DNA of 64,000 nucleotides from Arthrobacter sp. NEB 688 (lineage in GTDB: Bacteria; Actinomycetota; Actinomycetes; Actinomycetales; Dermatophilaceae): contig NZ_CP053707.1 of NCBI RefSeq assembly GCF_013201035.1, positions 2,790,001 through 2,854,000 on the forward strand. Reading direction: 5' to 3'. The position numbers were made by a program, and so were the translations under genes. Position 1 is the first letter of the stretch; each line of letters opens with the position of its first letter. This document shows, piece after piece, positions 7,586-15,019 of the stretch. Below the pieces are notes generated by a model that was not told the origin of the DNA, ran no database searches, and was given only the letters and a program-made list of their open reading frames with translations.

Positions 7586-8563
7586 GTGATCGTCGACCGC
7601 GCCATCTACGAGGACGGGCACCGCCGTGCCTGCGGGGACCTGTCCGAGGAGCTCGACGGCCTGCGGGCCTCGGGCGACCCGACCGCCTTCCTCTGGATCG
7701 GGCTCAAGGACCCGACGCAGGAGGAGTTCGACGAGGTCAACGTCGAGCTCCAGCTGCACCCGCTCGCCGTCGAGGACGCGGTCAAGGGGCGCCAGCGGGC
7801 CAAGGTCGAGCTCTTCGACGACACGGTCTTCGTCGTCCTCAAGCCGCTGCGCTACATCGACCGCACCTCCGACATCGAGACCGGCGAGGTGATGGTCTTC
7901 GTCGGCGACCACTTCGTCGTCACGGTCCGACGGGGCGAGCTGACCCCGCTCACGGGCATCCGCGCCCACCTCGAGGCCGACCCCGAGCTGCTGCGCGGCG
8001 GCCCGCTCGCGGTCCTGCACGGCGTCCTCGACCGGGTCGTCGACGGCTACGTCGAGATCGACGCCGAGGTGCAGACCGACCTCGACGAGATCGAGACGGC
8101 CGTCTTCTCCGACGCCCGCACCGACACGGCGGCCATCTACCGCCTCAAGCGCGAGGTGCTCGAGTTCCGCCGGGCGGTCCTGCCCCTGGCCGAGCCGCTG
8201 CGGATGCTCCACCACTCACCGCGCAGCCCTGTCCCCGAGGGCGAGCTGCGGCTGCAGCTGCGCGACGTCTCGGACCACCTGCAGTCGGTGCTCGACCACG
8301 TCGAGTCCTACGACGACCTGCTGTCGGGCATCCTCTCGGCGCACCTCGCGCAGGTGTCCGTGCAGCAGAACGACGACATGCGCCGCATCTCGGCGTGGGT
8401 CGCGATGGCCGCGCTGCCGACGATGATCGCCGGCATCTACGGGATGAACTTCGACAACATGCCCGAGCTGCGCTGGCACTACGGCTACTTCGTCGTGCTC
8501 GCCGTCATGGCGCTCGGCTGCACGACGCTCTACCGGCTCTTCAAGCGCGCCGGCTGGCTCTGA
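7586..8563 (+). CDS. corA: Magnesium/cobalt transporter CorA
   Basis: Pentameric divalent-cation channel of the CorA family, mainly Mg2+, in the cytoplasmic membrane. The 325-residue protein has a large cytosolic funnel domain (residues 1 to about 260), two C-terminal membrane helices, and the pore signature GMN at 286-288 in YGMNFDNMPE. GTG at 7586 (VIVDRAIYEDG) is preferred to ATG at 7577, because homologues begin MIVD and a CACAAT -10-like box (7573-7578) lies exactly 7 nt before it, predicting a leaderless mRNA that would exclude the ATG. The last 15 codons and about 120 bp downstream are repeated 299 bp further on in degenerate form. Confidence 0.93.
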   Translation: MIVDRAIYEDGHRRACGDLSEELDGLRASGDPTAFLWIGLKDPTQEEFDEVNVELQLHPLAVEDAVKGRQRAKVELFDDTVFVVLKPLRYIDRTSDIETGEVMVFVGDHFVVTVRRGELTPLTGIRAHLEADPELLRGGPLAVLHGVLDRVVDGYVEIDAEVQTDLDEIETAVFSDARTDTAAIYRLKREVLEFRRAVLPLAEPLRMLHHSPRSPVPEGELRLQLRDVSDHLQSVLDHVESYDDLLSGILSAHLAQVSVQQNDDMRRISAWVAMAALPTMIAGIYGMNFDNMPELRWHYGYFVVLAVMALGCTTLYRLFKRAGWL

Positions 8564-8682
8564 CCGGACGCGTCCGGGACCCGCGAGCTTCCGCGCCATC
8601 ACCGTGATGGCGGGGAAACTGGTCCATGACGGGGTTGTATCCCCGTCAGGGACCATCTTCCGCGTCATCCCGGTCACGACGC
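8512..8682 (+). repeat. Copy 1 of 171-bp direct repeat (corA tail)
   Basis: This copy covers the last codons of corA and the sequence after its stop. Within it a 14-bp stem with one mismatch (GGTCCATGACGGGG, loop TTGTAT, 8621-8654) could serve as the corA terminator. The 14-nt motif TTCCGCGTCATCCC occurs at 8658 and a variant at 8589. It aligns without any gap to 8811-8981; by hand count about 135 of 171 positions agree. Confidence 0.85.
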
Positions 8683-8996
8683 GGAACTGTGGCGCTCCGC
8701 ACGCCGCTGCGTGCACGACGAGCGATCGACCGATGCGATGTCGAGTCGGGAAAGCAACCTGACGACCTCCTCGGCGGACGCCGACACGTGTGACGGTCAT
8801 CCGCTCACGCGGTCGGCTGCATCACGCTCCACCGGCTCCTCAAGCGCGCCGGCCGGCTCTGACTGGGCTCGTCCGAGGGCCGCTGGCTTCCGCGTCATCC
8901 CAGTGATGGCGGGGAAACCGGTTCGTGGTGCGGCTACATCCCCGCCACGCGCCGACTTCCGCGTCATCCCGCTGGCGGCGCGTGCCGGCGGGCGGG
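8564..8996. other. Non-coding stretch between corA and uppP
   Basis: No convincing gene lies in these 433 bp. The content is the 3' part of the first repeat copy, a spacer (8683-8810) with nothing recognisable, and the second repeat copy ending just before the uppP stop. The TTCCGCGTCATCCC motif appears four times, in two pairs each 69 bp apart. Confidence 0.75.
8811..8981 (+). repeat. Copy 2 of 171-bp repeat (corA-tail remnant)
   Basis: Degenerate copy of 8512-8682, offset by exactly 299 bp with no insertion or deletion. It still reads GCITLHRLLKRAGRL followed by a stop, against GCTTLYRLFKRAGWL in corA, so it keeps the coding register of the corA end although no gene precedes it. The hairpin seen in copy 1 is only about 10 of 14 pairs here. 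A partial tandem duplication, or the tail of a lost second corA, would explain it. Confidence 0.8.
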
Positions 8997-9860
8997 TCAG
9001 GTCGCGGTGATGAGCCCGGCGGCCAGGGCGGCCGCGAGGACCAGGCCGAGGGCGATGCGGTACCAGACGAAGGGGCGCAGCGAGTTGCTCGCGACGAACT
9101 TGAGCAGCCAGGCGATCGAGGCGTACGCGGTGACGAACGCGACGACGATGCCGACGAGCATCTGGCCGGCGCCGAGGACCTTGAGGTCGTGCCACGCGTC
9201 GACGAGCTCGAACAGGCCCGCGGCGGTGAGAGCCGGGATGGCCATGAAGAACGACAGCTCGGTGGCCGTGACCCGGTTGATGCCGCGGGCCAGGCCGGCG
9301 GAGATGGTCGCGCCCGAGCGCGAGACGCCGGGGATGAGGCTGAAGCACTGGACGAGGCCGATGACCAGGCCGTCCTTGAGTGTCAGCTGCGTCTCGTCGC
9401 GCTGGGTCCCGGCGGCCTCGAGCGCGTCGTGGCGCGCCTCCGCCCACCAGATGACCGCGCTCCACAGGACGAGGGCGGCGGCGACGACCCAGAGGCTGCG
9501 CAGCGGGCCGGAGATGACGTCCTTGAGCAGGAAGCCGACGAGCCCGACCGGGATCGACCCGACGATGACCACCCACGCCAGGCGGTAGTCGCGGTCCTCG
9601 CGGGCACCGGTGTCGCGCAACCCGTTCACCCAGGCCATGAACAGCCGCGCGATCTTCCGCGCGAAGTACAGGAAGGTCGCCGCGATGGCGCCGATCTGGA
9701 TGATCGCCGTGTACGCCGTCACCGCGTTGGCGTCGACGGGGAGCCCCAGCAGGTGCTCGGCGATGGTGAGGTGTCCGGTCGACGAGATCGGGAGGAACTC
9801 GGTGAGTCCCTCGACGACGCCGAGGACGACGGCCTGGAAGTAGGAGAGCTCGACGGGCAC
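8997..9860 (-). CDS. uppP: Undecaprenyl-diphosphatase UppP (BacA type)
   Basis: Integral membrane phosphatase that turns undecaprenyl diphosphate into undecaprenyl phosphate, recycling the lipid carrier for cell-wall synthesis; it also gives bacitracin tolerance. The 287-residue protein has the E17-xxx-E21 motif in VEGLTEF followed by PISSTGH at 24-30, and PGVSRSGAT at 177-185 with catalytic R181. About seven to eight membrane segments are seen. GTG at 9860 has TAGTCT (9867-9872, minus strand) 6 nt upstream, a leaderless start. In mycobacteria too it lies near the histidine phosphatase, DUF3090 and mshC genes. Confidence 0.95.
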   Translation of the reverse strand: MPVELSYFQAVVLGVVEGLTEFLPISSTGHLTIAEHLLGLPVDANAVTAYTAIIQIGAIAATFLYFARKIARLFMAWVNGLRDTGAREDRDYRLAWVVIVGSIPVGLVGFLLKDVISGPLRSLWVVAAALVLWSAVIWWAEARHDALEAAGTQRDETQLTLKDGLVIGLVQCFSLIPGVSRSGATISAGLARGINRVTATELSFFMAIPALTAAGLFELVDAWHDLKVLGAGQMLVGIVVAFVTAYASIAWLLKFVASNSLRPFVWYRIALGLVLAAALAAGLITAT

Positions 9861-9936
9861 GCGTCGAGACTAGGGGGCGCGCCCCCGCATCACCCAAACG
9901 CCACGACGGGTGGCCCTCAGCGAGGTGAGCGCGAGG

Positions 9937-10983
9937 TCAGCGGACGGCCTCGGCCATGAGCCGCAGGACGGCCAGCCGCTCCTCGGTCGTGCGGGCGTAC
10001 GGCGCCACGGACAGCGTCGTGACCCCCGCGTCGGCGTAGCGGCCCACCCGCTCGGCGATGCGCTCGGGCGGCCCGAGAAGCGCGGTCGCGTCGGCGAGCT
10101 CCATCGGGACGGCGTCGGCGGCGTCGCGCGGGCGCCCGGCGAGGTAGAGGTCCTGGATGGTGTCGGCGGCGTCGTCGAACCCCATCCGGCGAGCCAGCCG
10201 GTTGTAGAAGTTCTGCTCGCGGCTGCCCATCCCCCCGATGTAGAGGGCGGTGTACGGGGCGACGGCGGCGCGGGCGGCCTCGAGGTCGTCGGTGACGACG
10301 ACCGGGACGGACGCGACGGTGTCGAAGCCCGCCATCGGGTCCTCGGGCGTCCCCCGGCCGGCCTTCTCGCGGCCCTCGCGGACCGACGCGAACTGGTCGG
10401 CGGAGTGCTCCGGCGAGAGGAAGACCGCGAGCCAGCCGTCCGCGACCTCGCCCGCGAGCCGCAGGTTCCGCGGGCCGACGGCCGCGAGGTAGACCGGCAG
10501 GTCCTGGCGCGGCGGGTGGATGGTCAGGCGCAGCGCCTTGCCGGCGCCGTCGGGCAGGGGCAGCGTGAAGTGCTCGCCGTCGTGGCTGACCGCCTCGCGG
10601 CGCAGCGCGGACCGGACGATCGAGACGTACTCACGGGTGCGGCCGAGCGGGTCGGCGAAGCGCACGCCGTGCCACCCCTCACTCACCTGCGGGCCCGAGA
10701 CGCCGAGGCCGAGGAGGAAGCGCCCGCCCGAGAGGGTGTCGAGGGTGGCCGCCGTCATCGCCGTCATGGCCGGGGTGCGCGCCGGGATCTGCATGACGCC
10801 GGCGCCGAGGCCGATCCGCTCGGTCTGCGCCGCGAGCCACGCGAGCACCGTCGGGCTGTCGGACCCGTAGGCCTCGGCCACCCACACGGAGGCGTAGTCG
10901 AGCCGGTCGGCCTCCTGCACGAGCTCGAGGAGGTCCTCACCCATACCCATCCCGGCGTACCCGCCGGCCAGTCCCAGACGCAT
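9937..10983 (-). CDS. LLM-class F420-dependent oxidoreductase
   Basis: Luciferase-like monooxygenase-fold enzyme, 348 residues, of the Rv3520c-like F420 group; it should use reduced F420 as hydride donor, substrate unknown. The TIM-barrel strands show LGLAGGYAG at the N terminus, SVWVAEAYG near residue 33, the GxGVMQIPARTP loop, and GRFLLGLGVSGPQV. The IYIGGMG and LLGPPERIAERVGRYADAGV segments near the C terminus are typical of the family. ATG at 10983 has TAGCCT (10990-10995, minus strand) 6 nt upstream, so a leaderless transcript is predicted. It stands alone between uppP and the broken HNH gene. Confidence 0.87.
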   Translation of the reverse strand: MRLGLAGGYAGMGMGEDLLELVQEADRLDYASVWVAEAYGSDSPTVLAWLAAQTERIGLGAGVMQIPARTPAMTAMTAATLDTLSGGRFLLGLGVSGPQVSEGWHGVRFADPLGRTREYVSIVRSALRREAVSHDGEHFTLPLPDGAGKALRLTIHPPRQDLPVYLAAVGPRNLRLAGEVADGWLAVFLSPEHSADQFASVREGREKAGRGTPEDPMAGFDTVASVPVVVTDDLEAARAAVAPYTALYIGGMGSREQNFYNRLARRMGFDDAADTIQDLYLAGRPRDAADAVPMELADATALLGPPERIAERVGRYADAGVTTLSVAPYARTTEERLAVLRLMAEAVR

Positions 10984-11159
10984 GCCCGCAGGCTAGCCCC
11001 ACCGCGCTGGCCCCGGGCTGTGACGCGACGCCGGCTTGATGGTCTGCACGTGGCTGGTGGGGCCAAAGAGGTTGTGCCACAGCCAGATGGGGCTGTGGAT
11101 GAGCAGGGGGATGTCGGTGGCCGACGGTAAGGTCGCGGGTACGAGGGGAGGGGGACCCG

Positions 11160-12359
11160 ATGACCGCCACCGCAGCGCCGCAGGACGTCCTCGCCGCCGT
11201 GCGCGACGCACGCGAGGCGCTGGACCGCCTTGCTCCCTCGTGGAGTCTTCCGGCTCGAGCGCCGAGTGGGCGGAGGCGCTGGGCGCCCTACGCTCGCTCG
11301 CCGACGTCGTGGCGGCCCGGCAGGACGAGGTGCTCGTCCGTCTCGCGGCCATCGAGCCGTTGGTCCTCCGCATCTCCCCGTCGCTGGCCGAGGCCCGGGT
11401 GCGCGACGCCGTGCGCCGGGCCGCCGACGGCCCGGAGGGCAGCGGCACGAGCACCGGCCTCGGCGGTCTGCACACCGCGATGTCCGCCGGTCGGCTGGAC
11501 GCCTACCGCGCGCAGGTCGTGGCCCGCGAGCTCGAGGAGGTGTCGGCCGACGTCGCTCGCACGGTCGTCGACACCCTCGCCCCGTGGTTCAGGCGGGAGG
11601 ACGCGACCCGCCTGCGGCGCAGGGTCCGTCGGGTGCTGGCCCGCATCTCGCCGGACCTGGTCCGGCAGCGGGCCGTCCGGGCCCGGGCGGAGTCGTCCCT
11701 TCGGCGCTGGGTCGACGAGCCGGGCGTCGACACCTGGCTCGGCACCTTCCCCTCCGAGGAGGCGTGCACCGCCTGGGCGGCCGTCGACGAGCTGGCGCGG
11801 CGCCACGTCGCCGACGGTACCTGCGCCACGCTCGACCGAGCGCGGGCCAGGGCGCTGACCGACCTCGTGACCCGTCAGGCGAGCGTGGAGGTGCAGGTCG
11901 TCGTGACCGCCCCGCCCGCCACCGACCTCCCGGCCGACGCCCTCGTCGAGGTCGCCGCGTCCGGTCCTGACCCCGTCCTCGTCGACGCCGGATGGCTCGT
12001 CACCTCGGCCTACCGCCCGGGCCCCGCCTCGCGGCTCTCGTCCGGGACCGCGACCGGCGCTGCCGCTTCCCCGGCTGCCACGTCCCGGCGCGCTCGTGCG
12101 ACCTCGACCACGTCCGTCCGTGGCCGGCCCCACGGACGCCCGCAATCTCGCCTGCCTCTGCCGCCGCCACCACCGCGTCAAGCAACGACCGGGATGGCGG
12201 GTCACCCTCGCCCCGGACGGCGCGCTCCACTGGCTCGACCCCGCCGGCCGCACCCGGACCACGTCCCCACCGGACCCACCCACGCTCGTCCTGCGGCGGA
12301 CCGCGGACGAGGCGCCGGCACCACCGTCGACGGCCGACCCCGAGCGGCCGCCCTACTGA
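11160..12359 (+). pseudogene. DUF222/HNH endonuclease (13E12 type), frameshifted
   Basis: DUF222 plus HNH nuclease protein of the 13E12-repeat group, of unknown role, broken into three reading frames. Reading starts at ATG 11160 (strong GAGGGGAGGGGG before it; TAAGGT -10 at 11128). It moves to the next frame near 11240 (SSGSSAEWAEALGALRSL onward, the DUF222 part), again near 12020 ([18 protein letters not shown], first HNH cysteines) and again near 12130 ([18 protein letters not shown], end of HNH). All three shifts go the same way, as single missing bases. At the second and third, adding one C to a run of four restores [14 protein letters not shown] and [14 protein letters not shown], so the gene is either recently inactivated or carries homopolymer errors. 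Confidence 0.8.
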
Positions 12360-13339
12360 GCCGGTGCGGGGTCCGGCCGCGTGCCCGCCCGGCCGCGGCG
12401 ACGGGCCACGAGGTCGCGGGCGGCCTCGTCCCACGTCGGGTGCTCGAAGACGAACCCGGCATCCAGCAGTCGGCCGGGCACGACGCGGCGGCTCTTGAGG
12501 AGCAGCTCGGTGTCGGTCCGCAGCGCCAGCGCGCCGATCTCGGCCATCCACGCGGTGGCCGGCAGCCCGGGGCGCCCACCCCACGCCCGGCGCAGGCCGC
12601 GCATCAGCTCGCGCTGCGGCACGGGTCCGGGCGCGGCGAGGTTGACCGGACCGGAGAGGTCCTCGCGCTCGAGGAGCAGCAGCAACGCCCGGACGAGGTC
12701 GGCGTCGTGGATCCACGACACGTACTGCCCTCCTCCGGCGACCGGCCCGCCGAGGCCGACACGGGCCATCCACGACAGCACGTCGAACACGCCGCCCCGG
12801 TCCGGGCTCATGACCATCGCCGCGCGCAGGGCGACCCGCCGGGTGTGCGGCAGGTCGGCCTCCTGCTGCGCGGCCTCCCACGCCCGGGCGATGCGCACGC
12901 TGTACTCCCAGTACCCCGGGACGTCGCGCTCGTGGCCCCCGATGACGCCGGTCGCCTCGTCGTGCGCGCCGTCGCGGCGGTCGGCGTAGATCGTCGCGGT
13001 GCTCATCTGGAGCCACACCCGCGGGGGCGACGCGGCCGCCTCGAGCGCCCGCCCGACCGCGCGCGTCGAGTCGACGCGCGAGTCCATCATCTGGCGCAGG
13101 TTCTGCTCGGTGTATCGGCAGCTGACCGTGCGCCCGGCGAGGTTGACGACCGCGTCGGCGCCGTCGAGCTCGGCCGCCCAGTCGCCGACGGTCCGCCCGT
13201 CCCAGACGGCGTGCCGGACCCCGCCCTCGAGCTGCTCCGGCCGGCGGCTGAGCACGACGACCTCGTGACCGCACGCCGCGAGCGCGCGGCGCAGGATGCC
13301 TCCGACCTGACCGGTTCCCCCCGGGATGACGACCTTCAC
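12353..13339 (-). CDS. TIGR01777-family NAD-dependent epimerase-like
   Basis: Extended SDR of the TIGR01777/SDR39U1 type, 328 residues; a sugar-nucleotide epimerase-like fold with no established reaction. The N terminus [14 protein letters not shown] is the Rossmann GGTGxx[18 protein letters not shown], the [11 protein letters not shown] strand and [14 protein letters not shown] follow, and a DUF1731-type C-terminal domain contains [22 protein letters not shown] at 13339 is chosen over ATG at 13351 because TATGCT (13347-13352, minus strand) lies exactly 7 nt before it and overlaps that ATG, so a leaderless mRNA would begin at the GTG. Its 3' end overlaps the HNH pseudogene end by 7 bp. Confidence 0.87.
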   Translation of the reverse strand: MKVVIPGGTGQVGGILRRALAACGHEVVVLSRRPEQLEGGVRHAVWDGRTVGDWAAELDGADAVVNLAGRTVSCRYTEQNLRQMMDSRVDSTRAVGRALEAAASPPRVWLQMSTATIYADRRDGAHDEATGVIGGHERDVPGYWEYSVRIARAWEAAQQEADLPHTRRVALRAAMVMSPDRGGVFDVLSWMARVGLGGPVAGGGQYVSWIHDADLVRALLLLLEREDLSGPVNLAAPGPVPQRELMRGLRRAWGGRPGLPATAWMAEIGALALRTDTELLLKSRRVVPGRLLDAGFVFEHPTWDEAARDLVARRRGRAGTRPDPAPAQ

Positions 13340-13443
13340 GCGACCGAGCATAGGTCGGCGCCCTCCCCTGCGCGCGGCGCCGGACGCGCAGAGCCGCTGG
13401 CGCGCAGCACGGCCGGGCGAGGTGCGCGGGTAGGGTCGCCGCC

Positions 13444-14388
13444 ATGGAGACGCGTCGCCTCGGAGCCACCGGACTCACCGTCTCACGGCTCGGTCTGGGG
13501 ACCATGGCCTGGGGCACGCGGACCTCGGCCGAGGACGCCCGCGACCTCCTCACCGCCTTCCGGTCGGCCGGCGGCACGCTGGTCGACACCGCCCACGGCT
13601 ACGCGGGGGGCGCCGCCGAGGAGCTCCTCGGCGGCCTGCTCGAGGGGCCGGACCGCGACGAGGTCGTCCTCGTCACCAAGTCGGGCATCAGCCGCTCCAC
13701 GGGCGAGCGCGTCGTCGACTGCTCCCGCCGCTCGATGCTCCACCAGCTCGACCTCTCCCTGCGCCGCCTGCGCACCGACCACGTCGACGTCTGGCTGGCG
13801 CACACGTGGGACGACGCGACCCCGCTCGAGGAGACGGTCAGCGCCCTCGTGCACGCCTGGCGCAGCGGCCGGGCCCGCTACGTCGGCGTCTCCAACCACG
13901 TCGGCTGGCAGGCGGCCCGGACGATGTCGCTCCTGCAGGACGCCGGCGTCCCGCTGGCCGTCGACTCGGTCGAGTACTCGCTCGTCGAGCGCCGTCCCGA
14001 GCGCGAGCTCGTCGCGGCGTCGGACGCCCTCGGCTTCGGGCTGCTCCCGTGGTCCCCGCTCGGGCGCGGCGTCCTCACCGGCCGCTACCGCACCGGGGTC
14101 AGCGCCGACTCACGCCTGGCGTCGGAGGAGTTCTCGCGGTTCGCCGGCCGCCACGTCGGCGACCACACGCGGGGCGTCGTCGACGCGGTCCGCATCGCCG
14201 CCGACGGCCTGGGCGTCGCGCCTGCGGTCGTCGCGCTCGCCTGGGTCCGGGACCGGCCCGGCGTCGTCGCGCCCGTCGTCGGCCCGCGCACCCCGGGGCA
14301 GCTCAGCGTGCTGCTGGCCAGCGAGGGCCTGGACCTGCCGGAGCAGATCGTCGACGCGCTCGACGAGGTGTCGGCCGAGCACGCCTGA
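13444..14388 (+). CDS. Aldo/keto reductase
   Basis: NADPH-dependent carbonyl reductase of the aldo/keto reductase family, 314 residues, cytosolic; substrate unknown. The catalytic tetrad is visible as D48 and Y53 (VDTAHGY), K79 (VTKSG) and H120 (WLAHTW). The C-terminal cofactor region contains PLGRGVLTGRYR and a late GPRTPGQL where the usual motif is GxRxxxQL. ATG at 13444 has TAGGGT (13431-13436) 7 nt upstream, so a leaderless transcript is expected. It converges on the acidic-protein gene. Confidence 0.92.
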   Translation: METRRLGATGLTVSRLGLGTMAWGTRTSAEDARDLLTAFRSAGGTLVDTAHGYAGGAAEELLGGLLEGPDRDEVVLVTKSGISRSTGERVVDCSRRSMLHQLDLSLRRLRTDHVDVWLAHTWDDATPLEETVSALVHAWRSGRARYVGVSNHVGWQAARTMSLLQDAGVPLAVDSVEYSLVERRPERELVAASDALGFGLLPWSPLGRGVLTGRYRTGVSADSRLASEEFSRFAGRHVGDHTRGVVDAVRIAADGLGVAPAVVALAWVRDRPGVVAPVVGPRTPGQLSVLLASEGLDLPEQIVDALDEVSAEHA

Positions 14389-14406
14389 CGAGGTCGGGAC
14401 GGACGC

Positions 14407-14748
14407 TCAGTCGTCCTTCTCGTCGTCGTCCTCGTCGTCCTCGTCCTCGTCCTCGTCGTCCTCGTCGAACTCGTCGGCGTCGAGGCCCGCGTAGATCCGG
14501 GCGCCGTCCCCGTCCTCGTCGTCGTGGCCGTCGAGGTCCTCGTCGTCACCGGCGTAGACGTCGAGCGGCGTCATCTCGCCGTAGGCGTCGTAGAGGGCGC
14601 CGTCGTACTCCTCGAAGGCGTCCGCGACGTCCTCGTAGGCCGCCACGACCGTCGGGTCGTCCTCACCGCGACGGGTGCTGGCCGCCTCCAGGTGCCGCTC
14701 GAGGGCGGACACGAGGTGGGCGAGCGCGGCGCGCGGGTCCGAGGCCAT
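14407..14748 (-). CDS. Hypothetical protein with long acidic tail
   Basis: I do not recognise this protein. It is 113 residues: a helical N-terminal half (RAALAHLVSALERHLEA, then VVAAYEDVADAFEEYDGAL) and a C-terminal region that becomes almost pure aspartate and glutamate over the last 30 residues. The codons there are GAC and GAG, so the DNA is a near repeat of GTCCTC on the plus strand. ATG at 14748 is preferred to GTG at 14757 because TAGCGT (14757-14762, minus strand) lies 7 nt before it. The gene is divergent from DUF5703 with only 37 bp between start codons. Acidic tails of this sort occur in nucleic-acid mimics and chaperone-like proteins, but no role can be assigned. Confidence 0.75.
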   Translation of the reverse strand: MASDPRAALAHLVSALERHLEAASTRRGEDDPTVVAAYEDVADAFEEYDGALYDAYGEMTPLDVYAGDDEDLDGHDDEDGDGARIYAGLDADEFDEDDEDEDEDDEDDDEKDD

Positions 14749-14785
14749 GTCGGTCACGCTACCGGTCCTGGCGCAGAATGTGTCG

Positions 14786-14983
14786 GTGGCCGACTACGAG
14801 TACCTCGTCCTGAGCTTCGGGCGCGAGGTGAAGCGCAACGACATCCGCCGTGCCCTGACGGAGCACGCCGAGTACGGGCACTGGGAGCTGGCGACCACCC
14901 GCACCTACGTGGGCGGGCTGACCCGCACCTGGCTCCGGCGCAAGATCATCCGCGCCCGCCGGACCTACGACATCGCGGTCTGA
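14786..14983 (+). CDS. DUF5703 family small protein
   Basis: A 65-residue DUF5703 protein, an actinobacterial family without known function, usually found next to an M20 peptidase as here. The sequence DYEYLVLSFGREVKRND, then LTEHAEYGHWELATTR and a basic end LRRKIIRARRTYDI, is typical. Start choice: GTG at 14780 and 14786 are both in frame; CAGAAT at 14774-14779 lies 6 nt before the second, which suits a leaderless mRNA. Its end converges on the M20 peptidase, with a stem-loop beginning in the stop codon. Confidence 0.8.
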   Translation: MADYEYLVLSFGREVKRNDIRRALTEHAEYGHWELATTRTYVGGLTRTWLRRKIIRARRTYDIAV

Positions 14984-15006
14984 CGGCCCGGTCGGGCCCG
15001 GCCGTC
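14982..15006. terminator. Stem-loop after DUF5703
   Basis: GACGGCC (14982-14988) and GGCCGTC (15000-15006) can pair, with an 11-nt G+C-rich loop, beginning inside the DUF5703 stop codon. It likely ends DUF5703 transcription and perhaps that of the convergent peptidase gene. Confidence 0.5.
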
Positions 15007-15019
15007 GCGCCGGCGCGGC

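Noticed and set aside
11036-14494. An apparent 1150-residue fusion of DUF222 and later genes
   Set aside because: The frame only matches DUF222 in its first part. Afterwards it runs antisense or out of frame through the epimerase and reductase genes.
14407-14530. GTCCTC-like tandem array as a microsatellite or CRISPR-like repeat
   Set aside because: It is the coding sequence of an Asp/Glu-rich protein tail; there are no unit spacers.
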